NCBI GenBank assembly: GCA_024195585.1
Contig: SWBL01000486.1
Span: 1 to 28,095 of the forward strand
Length of the DNA stretch: 28,095 bases
Source of the DNA: Aureobasidium sp. EXF-3400
Taxonomy: Eukaryota > Ascomycota > Dothideomycetes > Dothideales > Saccotheciaceae
Direction of reading: 5' to 3'
A program made the translations under genes and the position numbers. Numbering within the stretch: position 1 is the stretch's first letter; every line of letters starts with the position of its first letter. Shown piece after piece: positions 20,452 through 28,095 of this stretch. Under the pieces are notes generated by a model. The model did not search any database. It was not told where the DNA came from and saw nothing but the letters and a program-made list of their open reading frames with translations.

Positions 20452-20664
20452 TCTCCAGGATGTAGACAACTCTTGTCAGACGCTGATATACCCATCGTGG
20501 TTACTTCTCACCAAGTCGAGAAGCGACAGCTGGTCGGTCTACCGAGAAGGGCGATGAGGTGGGCAGAATATGGTTGGAAAATGGCAGCGTTGAATATGAT
20601 AGGCTGTGTTTGGATTTGCGCAATCTTCTTGCCATTGGAGGGCTATGAAACAATGAAACTCTGA

Positions 20665-22010
20665 AATCAAATCGTCACAAGGTATCGCTGACCTCGTTGT
20701 TCCAGTATCTTTTCGACTTCGAATACGTCATCTTTCTCTATCTTTCTCTATCTGGAAGTGGAATGTCGTCTGCAACGGGGGTTCTGGATCGGCCGGTTCC
20801 AACAGTGATATGTGAAACACAGGGTGTATTTCGCATCGTCAGGAACTTGGAGTTTATAGTTGACTGGTCCCCTGACTTCTGAGATTAAAAACGGTTCGAC
20901 TTGGACGTGTTTCAGTTTTCTTGTCGTCCGTTGACGTCGTGAGTTCTTTGTAAGCAAACATACTTTATCTCCCCTCTTTAGCTGAGGATACGGTTTTGAT
21001 TTTTGTCTACTCTGTCGTAAACACCGTTCTGGGACGATAGTATTTTTTGTCGTAATTGCTCATGCAATTTCTTCAGCGCGTCGCTGGCAATCATCGCTTT
21101 ATCTGCGTTTAGATGCTGTAATCTAGGCTCCATAGATAGATTGGGGTGCTTTCCAAAATTAGCATGGAATGGCGTGATTCCTGTTGTTGCAGAAATTTGT
21201 TGGTTCAGCGCCAATTGTGCCATTGATAAGTAGTTCACCCAATTGTCCCGAGCGTAGTTAACATAATGTCGCAGGTAAGCCTCGAGCGTCTGGTTCGTTC
21301 TTTCCGTCCGGCCGTCGGTCTGTGAATGGTAAGCTGTCAATAGCTTATGTTTGATGCCCATTACAGAGACCAGTGTTTTCCAGCAATTTGACGTGAACAG
21401 CTGATCACGATCCGTAATGAAGTATTTGGGGATCTTGTGATACCTGATTAGTCTATCCAGAACCAAGTGTGCCAATCTCTCTGCCGCACTCGATTTCAAG
21501 CAGGGAATAAAGTGCGTGTATTTCGTAAGTCTGTCGACCATAACCAGTATCGAGTCGTATTGAATACGTAGGTTCGAGCCGTCCAGCGGCTGTAAGGTAC
21601 GTAATACAGTGCTAAAATCCATTGTGACTTCGTCCCAAGGCTGCAGCGGTGGGTCCACGAATTAGATCTCTCCATACTTTGCATATCTAGACGACTTGTC
21701 TATCTGACAGCTACAACATTTCTGAACGTATGCCGTAACCTTTGCTCTCATCTGTGGGAAGGCAAAGTTGCGTTGTATGATCTCGAGTATTTTGGTGATG
21801 CCAGGGTGCCCGTGTGTCGGATCATCGTGGTGATCTTGGATCCACTGCTCCTGGTGTTTTTCCGGCACTTGGGATTTGTCGTGTGAGATTGAAAAGTCTT
21901 CTTCATCATCCTTCATGAAGCGCAACATAGCATTAAACTCATGTGTCCGCGCGCTGAGTGTCCCATCCTTGTTGGTTTGGAGGATGCTGTGTACGACCAG
22001 AACCAAAGAG
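20665..22010 (-). mobile_element. Truncated Ty3/gypsy chromovirus (pol 3' part)
   Basis: Minus strand. 22006-21662 carries the H2C2 zinc-binding region (HGHPGITKILEIIQRNFAFP, then KCCSCQIDKSS) ending in YGEI and a TAA where Gln is likely. 21658-20978 is the integrase core with all three acidic positions readable: TMDFSTVL, YFITDRDQLFTSN and TDGRTERTNQTLEAYL. After a TAA the frame resumes as KVCLLTKNSRR, VRGPVNYKLQVPDDAK and, one shift on, FHISLLEPADPEPPLQTTFH, the GPY/F-type tail. It then enters EVEKILEQRGQRYLV, the first strand of a chromodomain, and is lost near 20665. Upstream, only a scrap of RNase H-side sequence remains (to about 22090). Reverse transcriptase, gag and both LTRs are absent. 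The element is dead; the integrase core is surprisingly well kept. Confidence 0.85.
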
Positions 22011-22099
22011 CCAAGGCTGCTCTTTCCATCTTCGAGAAAGTTTGAGCCAGTGGATTGACGTGTATTCGACAGCGTGGGTTAGAGAATTGTCTACTCATG

Positions 22100-24050
22100 T
22101 TCTGATCACTGATCCCTGTGTCTTCCGCTCATAGGTCTCGTCGTTCCACATCGCTTCCTCGAGTATTACTTACTCTTCGTTTGCCTTTCGCCTGTTTACA
22201 CCTTGTATCGTCGCCGCCCCCAGGCTACCGTCGCGCTGCCTGGTCCCGGCTTCGTTCAGATACTCACACGAATATGGCTACCTCAGCTGAAATGGACACC
22301 TTGGCTTGTAGACTTCGGCCAGAAGGTAGGTTATTGTGTCTTGTTCGAGGTCACTCCGCCGGAACACTCTTTCCATAAAGCTTTACACAGCGTTTGGAAT
22401 CTCTGAGTTAGTCTCTCGAACAGGACGGAGACATCAACCGCTTACCCCTCTCGACGGGACCGGATCAAATCAAGAGACACGCGTCCTCCATAACGCTCGC
22501 CATCCGCATCAGGGTCGCATCTCGTCGGCAGAAAAACAATGGGCCAAAAGTTCGTCCTATATACCTCGTGGTCCCGGTCGAACCACTTGCCCTGGCATGT
22601 GCCCCTGTCGACTACGATACACTCAGCCACTGGGGTTATCACTTTGCATACATTTGGTTGGCTCATCCTTGTTTGAGGCGGAACCGAATCGAAGGCGAGA
22701 TTCCAAAACTGAAGACAACTCCAGACCTGCCTGTGACGATCTTTCAAGAGTGTTTAGCAAGTGAGATGATGCGAGTGAGCACGAAGAACCAGTTGTTCGC
22801 GCCGTCAACGCCTTATACATTGACGCCTCAGAGATGTCGCTGATCTTCCACGATTTATTCAACCATGCCCCTTAATTATGCTGTTCAACTATGCTGTTTA
22901 GCATTCCTGTCCTGATTCCAGGTATTGTCTAATTGCTAACATCTATCTTCTACTAGCAAAAATCAGAGGCGCCGTACGTCTCAACCCACACCCCTATCCT
23001 GTGCATCACTGACATCACTAGGGTCCACGTTGCATACATCGAGGGGTCGTAAAGGTGAACACGTCCTGTTGAGATCGCCAACGCACATTTGTGGCAGCCT
23101 TTCCGATTTGACGTGATTAGGCAGCACTACCACTACCGAAGCTGTTTCCAGACGAACACAGAATCTGGTGAAAAACTCGAAGCGCCTCTCCAAAGCTTTA
23201 ATTTTCTGCCGCATTCGATGGAGTTTTGAAGATCAACCGCGGCACTCCCGTGCCTGTTATCAATCTCCCTAGATGTCACGCTGTCGAATTCCTTCACAAG
23301 GGCGGCCTCGTCCCATGCGAGCGTGAGGTTTATGATAGGCACGGCAATCCAATCCCTAGAATGGGCTGCCCACAAACAATTTGCCCGTGGCATTGAGGGC
23401 AATCCTTTTTGTCAGTCTGTTTTAATCATTGGATAGCTTGATTCAAGCTGCTTCTTGAAGAAGCGCAAAACTTTGTTGTATATGAGTCAAAAGATACGCG
23501 ATCTGACGATCTTCGAAATGCAAACACTGCCTTTACAGTTTGTAAATACATAATGAATCTTGTTTTTGAGACTATTGCTCTTCGTCTCCAGCCTCTCAGC
23601 TCTAACGACGGTCACTCGATGGGGAACTTGAAACAGCTCGATCAAACCGTTCATAAGCTGCATACACTACTGTTGATTTTAAAATGTGCGCTTTGCGAAT
23701 CGCTGCTCTGAGTTCGTCAATTAGACTACATGTTGCAACGGTTGAGTGCGGCAAAGGAAGGCTTCCAGCAAGCCCCAGTATCCGTAGCTCCCCAACGGCG
23801 TTACTCATGCATGTTGGGATTAAGACACCCATTTTACTTTGCAGCATATGACTAGGTCTGGATGTACTGTTGATTGAGCCAAGGTGCAGCGGCACCAGGG
23901 CCGTGAACCACAGACCACGTGAATAAGGAACACTAGAACAAGTTCAAATGAGAATTTTCCAATCAGGATGACTCGTGATCAGGCACAATAATGCCCGCTT
24001 ACAAACTTTGTGCACCACGGTCTTAGAGCCAAATTGCTAGTTTGTTTCGA
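22100..24050. other. Long region without recognisable genes
   Basis: Open frames of 60-142 codons occur on both strands (22336-22764 +, 22568-22843 +, 23133-23402 -, 23602-23895 -), but I recognise no domain. CAGGGCCGTGAACC at about 23896 has the CAGGG start typical of hAT ends and could be the left end of the older hAT that hosts the insertion at 24352; no partner end is in view. Confidence 0.35.
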
Positions 24051-24343
24051 ACTTCTTACATCCCAATAAAACTAACTTCCTACATACCACTCCGTATCTA
24101 CACGCATTTTGGACACCCAAGACACTCTATGGACCTATGGCTTGTTCAGGCCCCCTCCTCCCCGCTGCCCAATATCAGACTCCTACGCGCCCTCCCAAGA
24201 CTCGACTCACACCTCACTTTCTACCGCTAATAACACTCGAGTTGGCAGTAACACTGCAGACTTCGGTGACAACGAAGCTAGTGTAACAGCCTACTATCAC
24301 GGTCTCCCCTGGTCAAAATTAAGAGGTGGTTCATTTGGTCCCT

Positions 24344-24351
24344 CCCCAGAC
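24344..24351. repeat. Target site duplication, left copy (CCCCAGAC)
   Basis: Identical to 27638-27645; the two copies exactly flank the hAT element. Eight bases is the standard hAT duplication length. Confidence 0.95.
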
Positions 24352-24372
24352 CAGTGTGGTTCAGAAATGAAA
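24352..24372. repeat. Left terminal inverted repeat of the hAT element
   Basis: Starts CAGTGTGGTTCAGA; pairs with 27617-27637. The CAG start is normal for hAT ends. Confidence 0.9.
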
Positions 24373-24481
24373 TCTTTGAAATTAGCCACTAATGTTAGTT
24401 TCATTTCAAAAACTCTGAAATTTGTAGGGCTTGATGTCAGTTTCATTTCAATTTTATTTCAGATTTCAGTAATTTCAATGC

Positions 24482-26983
24482 TTATATAGTAGCTACCTCG
24501 TCGTCGCTACAGAGGTCATCAGTATCGATGTATTCAGCATCCAGTTCAGCATTATGGACTGGTAGTTCATCGAACTTCTGGTGCTTCTTCCAGCTCTTGA
24601 GACACTCAACCATTTCAAGGTGTTGAAAGGTGATCTGAGCACGATCCCATGGTATAGCTCGTCGACAGCTGCTGAATACCCTCTCAGACTCAGCAGACAT
24701 TGGACTGGCCGAGAGGATATCGATGGCCATGGGAGCAAGGTTGGGGTATTGACGCTGTTGCTGAGCTTCAAGCCACCATTGCAGAGGGTTGTCAATGGGG
24801 AGGGGGTCGCCGTTGATGAAGTGGTCGAACTCATCTGTGACCTTCTTGACAAGTGCAATTGATTGCTTCCAGTCCTTGAAACCACGCTTGACCTGGTAAT
24901 GTAGCTCGGGTTGGGCTTGAGGTGGAGGTGGAGGTGTGTAATATTGTGTCTTGTACAGCGATCTCGCAGCTCTTTTTGCATCCTCAACCCAGTCACGGGG
25001 CCAGTGGTAGTCGACGTATGCGGCTCGATAAGAGGGGTGGAGAAGGATAGCACATTGGTATGCAGGCGTCTGGTCATTGATTGCGTACCAAGACTCATAT
25101 ACGTAGCGGCTCGATTGAAGGGCGGTTAAGAAAGCAGTGTCATCGGCGTGTTCAACAGTGGCTTCATCATAATGAACTCGAAGGTAGTCCATTGCAATGA
25201 TGACCTGTGATGGTTAGCAAGAGCTAGAGACGCGCAAGAAGATACGGACCTGCTCGAGGGTTGCCTGGTCGCCTTCAGTCTCTTTGGTAAGCACTAGGAA
25301 CTGCTTCAGAAAGTCATATGTGTTCTGGATGACTAGCCAGTCCTCTTTATGAAGCGCGAACTTCCTTAGCTCTGGATACTTCCACTGCCATTCAGAGAGG
25401 GTCTCATGGCATGCAAGCGCGCGTTCGAACATCCGGTAGTAGCTGTTCCATCGCGTGGTATTGTTGGTGACAGGAACAAGGCCAGTGAGGAGCTTGAACT
25501 TCTGCGCAAGGCGACGGGTGCCTTTGATGGTCTTCATTAAACACTCAAGCAGCTGAACTGACTGATCTGCTACCCAACCAGTATCCTTGCGGGCAAGGAC
25601 TGCTACAGGGTCCTCTGGATTGGTCTCCCTTGCCTTCTCAACTGCTTCCTCTGTTGTGTGGTTCCAGAAGGCTTGCAGGATAAGGTTGTTCTGATGGCCA
25701 AAGCAGCGAGTTCTGTACTGAACAGGATCCCAGACAATATCAATGGTGTCGAGAAGCCTTGAAAGCTCGGCCATCATCGTGTCGTTACAGGTAGCATTAT
25801 CTGAGGTGATGTAGCCAGGGTTCTTGATGCGCAAGGACTGGATGGTTTCGAAGAGGCAAGGCGCAGTAAGCTTGCCAGCATGGCCTTCTGGTAAATTGTG
25901 TAAGTTTAAGAGTGCCTTGTTTAACTTGCCATCAGGTGTGACCCAGCGACCAGTCACTGCGAGAAGTTCCAAGTTGCCGTAGTTTGAGGTCCAGCTGTCA
26001 GTTGTGAAGTGTATTTGAGATTTGGACTGCGCAATAGCCTGTCTGAGTTGGTCCTGTTGAAGACGAAAGAGGCGCTCAATGTGTCTGGCAACAGTAGTAT
26101 GACCCTTGATGAGGAGGTCAGCAGCTGCTGGATTGAACATGGCCATCAATTCATCGAACTCTGGATACTCAACGAAGCGGAAGGGCAAGTGGTTGCGTGT
26201 GATCAGAGTAACGAGTAACTCGTTCGCAGCATTGGCATCAACGAGGTTTCTCAGTTGGTTCTGGAAAGCAACCTCTGACTGTTGCTTGAGTTTCTCACCC
26301 CCAAGAAGCTTATCAATGGGACCAACAGGCTGCCGTGTTGAGAGCTTGATGCCGTGTATCTGGAGATGTTCCCTAATCTGCTGGTAATTGGTGGTGTTCT
26401 TGCTGCAACGCGCACAGTACCAGATCCGCTTGCCCTTCTTTTTCAAGGGTTCCTCGCCTTGAGGCGCTCTTGAATAGCTAAACAGCTCCTTGCCGTCGCC
26501 TTTTGTGACACGCTCTTTCTGTTGCTTTCGGAAGCTTGCTTGAGGGCGAAGGACATCCGTTGATGTGGCAGGATTGATGATAATTGGCGTGGTCTCAGGG
26601 GTCTCGGGTGTGGCCTGAGAAGGTTCAGATGTAGGAGGAGTTAGTAGAGCAGGCTTCAGAGCTGTACGAGAGGGCGGGAGTGTCTGTTTCTGCCTTTTAG
26701 CGGGTGGTGGAGGAAGGGGATAAGTGTCAGTTTCACGCTCAGAACCATGCTCAGATGCGGCAAATAAGGACTCAGTATTGCCCTCAGAGTTCTGGTACTC
26801 AGCTTGGGGGACAATGGTCTTTCTCTTGCCTCCATTACGCGTGCTATAAGAGAGTAATGACTGCTTGACGGCCTTGCTAGCACGAAGGACCTGACCGTCG
26901 AGGCACTGAAGCCTAGGGTTATCTTGAGACTCTAGAAACTCTGGACCCTGGCTAGCTGCCACCAGCGCCTGTATTGCGTCCAT
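24482..26983 (-). CDS. hAT transposase, intact, two exons
   Basis: Exon 1 is 26983-25250 and exon 2 is 25204-24482, joined by a 45-bp intron (GTCCGT donor, GCTAAC branch, CACAG acceptor) that gives LEQ-VIIAMDYL in phase: 818 aa. The N-terminal 1-180 is Pro/Ser-rich and basic (PPPPAKRQKQ, a likely nuclear signal). A BED/C2H2-like finger has C190, C193, H206 and H210 (WYCARC...HLQIHG). The hAT RNase-H fold shows D329 (HFTTDSWTS), D395 (YITSDNATCND), the CFGHQNN block (427-433) and R511-W512 (NNTTRWNSYY). The dimerisation domain holds the catalytic Glu region at about 748-753 (SPMSAESERVFSSCRR), then WDRAQITFQHLEMVECLKSW. Every expected catalytic position is present. It should bind the element's ends and cut and paste it in the nucleus. 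A 13-A run (26993-27005 on the plus strand) lies just upstream of the ATG. Confidence 0.93.
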
Positions 26984-27616
26984 TATACAGTCAAAAAAAA
27001 AAAAAGACAGTTCGAGGTTGCAGAAGGGAGTAAAAAGGTGTGCAGAGTGTGACGGGAAAGGCCTTTTATACGTATCAAAGTGTTGAAGGATTACAGAAGT
27101 AAGCGAGGATCAATGTCCGAAATTTGTAATTCTTTTGGTGTGTTAATCAATGCAGTGGTTGGGTCGATGTGGAATAATTTAGAAGTTGATGCGCGCGTTG
27201 CGACAGATGGCTGGCGACGCTCGGGCACTGGTTGCGAGGTGCAACGGATCCTATGGCTCTGATTGGCCAGATCTTATCTCGGAGATGAGATCTGACGCTC
27301 CGACTGGTCAGATCCGTGTCGCGTTGGTGAAAGATTTGCGCGTCAACCCAGCGAGCTGTGCTAGCAGTCTAGCGAGCACGCAGCTCGCCCTCGAGCAACT
27401 GAATCTACCTAGATGCTCCATTTTGACGCTGAAATTGTTGCTACGGGGCTTACCCTGGCTTCTAGTTGCTGTACCACTTGACGACGACTGCGTTGGCTAT
27501 TGAAACCATTGAAACCCTGAAATGTTTCAATTGAGTAATTTCAGTTTAATTTCAAGCTAATAACTGAAATATTTCATAGGGTTAATGTCAGTTTCAGTGA
27601 TTTATTCCAAAGTCAG

Positions 27617-27637
27617 TTTCATCTCTGAACCACACTG
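27617..27637. repeat. Right terminal inverted repeat of the hAT element
   Basis: Ends TCTGAACCACACTG; complement of the left terminus with one mismatch in the first 20 bases. Confidence 0.9.
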
Positions 27638-27645
27638 CCCCAGAC
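27638..27645. repeat. Target site duplication, right copy (CCCCAGAC)
   Basis: Perfect match to 24344-24351. Confidence 0.95.
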
Positions 27646-27757
27646 GGTGCAGGCTTCACAACTAGCTGGATCCGGAAACATGGATGGAACGTTGTTGAAC
27701 TCCCTGGAAAGAAGAAGCCTTATTGGATCTGCCGGCTATATGCACCCAGTGATGAAC

Positions 27758-27856
27758 ATGAGGCGTGAGGCCTCACCTCATTACCTCATGAATCTGAGGC
27801 CTCATGAATATGAGGGCGACTCCCGTGAGGCCTCATAGAGTATGAGGCCTCATCGG
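27758..27856. repeat. Cluster of four TGAGGCCTCA palindromes
   Basis: Copies at 27766-27775, 27795-27804, 27826-27835 and 27843-27852, with partial CATGAGG/CCTCATGA units between them, so the whole stretch can pair with itself. It interrupts the older hAT reading frame. It may be a small foldback insertion. Confidence 0.8.
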
Positions 27857-27937
27857 CAGTTGTTCGGCAGGAAACTATATGTGTCGGCGTATCGCCGGTA
27901 TACAGGACGCACAGGCCAAGTTTTTGCTGTGATGGAG

Positions 27938-27990
27938 ACCCTAACTGTTGCAGGTAGCACCCTGACCGCTGCAGGGCACACCCTGTCTCC
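27938..27990. repeat. 21-bp tandem repeat, about 2.5 copies
   Basis: Units 27938-27958 (starts ACCCTAACTGTTGCAGG), 27959-27979 (starts ACCCTGACCGCTGCAGG) and a partial unit 27980-27990 (ACCCTGTCTCC). GGAGACC and GTCTCC border the block. Confidence 0.7.
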
Positions 27991-27996
27991 TCATGA

Positions 27997-28021
27997 TTTT
28001 TTTTTTTTTTTTTTTTTTTTT
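27997..28021. repeat. Homopolymer of 25 T
   Basis: Uninterrupted T run. It could be the poly(A) end of a retroposed sequence on the minus strand, slippage or an assembly artefact; the flanks do not decide. Confidence 0.9.
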
Positions 28022-28095
28022 GAATCATACTCCATTTACCACTGTGTGGCTTGCCGGGAAAACTATCTAGCTACTCGGTTATTTACAGGTATGTG

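Larger units (their letters stand above)
24352..27637 (-). mobile_element. Complete hAT transposon, 3286 bp
   Basis: Left terminus CAGTGTGGTTCAGAAATGAA and right terminus (complement) CAGTGTGGTTCAGAGATGAA are inverted repeats differing at one base in 20, flanked by a perfect 8-bp duplication. Just inside both ends (about 24375-24480 and 27505-27620) are many TTTCA/TGAAA units, such as TTTCATTTCA and CTGAAAT, the subterminal sites expected to bind the transposase. The one gene, on the minus strand, is intact after one short intron. Perfect flanks, near-perfect termini and the absence of stops suggest recent insertion. Confidence 0.95.
24109..27760 (+). mobile_element. Older hAT element, N-terminal coding part, split by a younger hAT
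   Basis: Two blocks share a plus-strand frame, 24109-24351 (GSNTADFGDNEASVTAYYHG, LPWSKLRGGSFGPSPD) and 27646-27760 (GAGFTTSWIRKHGWNVVEL, GKKKPYWICRLYAPSDEHEA). They join without loss when 24352-27637 and one target copy are removed. The second block resembles the BED-type zinc finger start of fungal hAT transposases (SWIxKHG...WICxLC), with the second Cys read as Tyr. A TGA then falls at the start of the palindrome cluster. No ATG was found in the first block. Its own termini are not securely seen. It is judged an old, dead copy. Confidence 0.6.

Noticed and set aside
20651..20664. TGAAACTCTGAAAT near the chromovirus end, similar to the hAT subterminal units
   Set aside because: One short AT-rich match without termini or duplication; likely chance.
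22336..22843. Overlapping frames including VRPIYLVVPVEPLALACAPV and SHWGYHFAYIW
   Set aside because: Some resemblance to fungal proteins with a 'HWAL' motif, but too weak to name a family.
1..28095. tRNA, rRNA, CRISPR arrays and bacterial-type operons
   Set aside because: None seen; the introns and gene families are fungal.

Overview
The window looks like chromosomal DNA of a filamentous ascomycete (Pezizomycotina, possibly Dothideomycetes; the class is an inference). The reasons are introns of about 45-65 bp with GT...AG ends and CTAAC/CTGAC-like branch sites, Zn2Cys6 regulators with a fungal-specific middle domain, an RGS-LOV light-sensor protein, and fungal hAT, pogo, Tc1 and chromoviral elements. 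It is a gene-relic and transposon-rich accessory region: only three host genes and one transposase read as intact, and most other coding signal is broken.

Layout. 119-1058 (+) is a ceruloplasmin-type multicopper oxidase relic. 1325-2270 (-) is a Zn2Cys6 regulator relic that abuts a Tc1/mariner N-terminal fragment (2260-2590, +). About 1.6 kb without recognisable genes follows. 4242-6972 (+) is an intact four-exon Zn2Cys6 transcription factor of 856 aa. 7340-8575 (-) is a decayed hAT transposase, and 8553-9200 (+) is a broken P-loop GTPase carrying a 26-A run. 9728-10609 (+) is an intact 293-aa protein of unknown function. 10915-11876 (-) is an ATP-grasp protein relic. 12319-12846 is a short pogo-like element with terminal inverted repeats and TA flanks. 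13468-14129 (+) is a second broken Zn2Cys6 regulator, frameshifted in its zinc cluster. 14405-14830 (+) is a Tc1 C-terminal fragment, and about 14915-15700 (-) is a GT34-type glycosyltransferase relic.

17171-18822 (+) is an intact four-exon RGS-LOV protein (498 aa) with all expected flavin-contact residues. 19340-20451 (+) is a laccase/CotA-like multicopper oxidase relic: it has lost its centre but keeps a spliceable C-terminal copper site, and its 5' side carries four copies of a 10-bp palindrome. 20665-22010 (-) is a truncated Ty3/gypsy chromovirus (zinc-binding domain, integrase, start of a chromodomain). 24352-27637 is a complete hAT transposon with inverted termini, a perfect 8-bp target duplication (CCCCAGAC) and an intact spliced 818-aa transposase. 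It sits inside the coding frame of an older hAT element, and the host frame closes exactly when the insert is removed. The right edge holds a cluster of TGAGGCCTCA palindromes, a 21-bp tandem repeat and a run of 25 T.

Many stops in the relics lie where glutamine codons would be expected (CAA/CAG to TAA/TAG). This fits repeat-induced point mutation or plain decay, while the complete hAT copy shows no such damage and therefore looks young. No single pathway is visible. The relics (two copper oxidases, an ATP-grasp enzyme, a glycosyltransferase, two regulators) could be remains of accessory metabolism, but that is inference.
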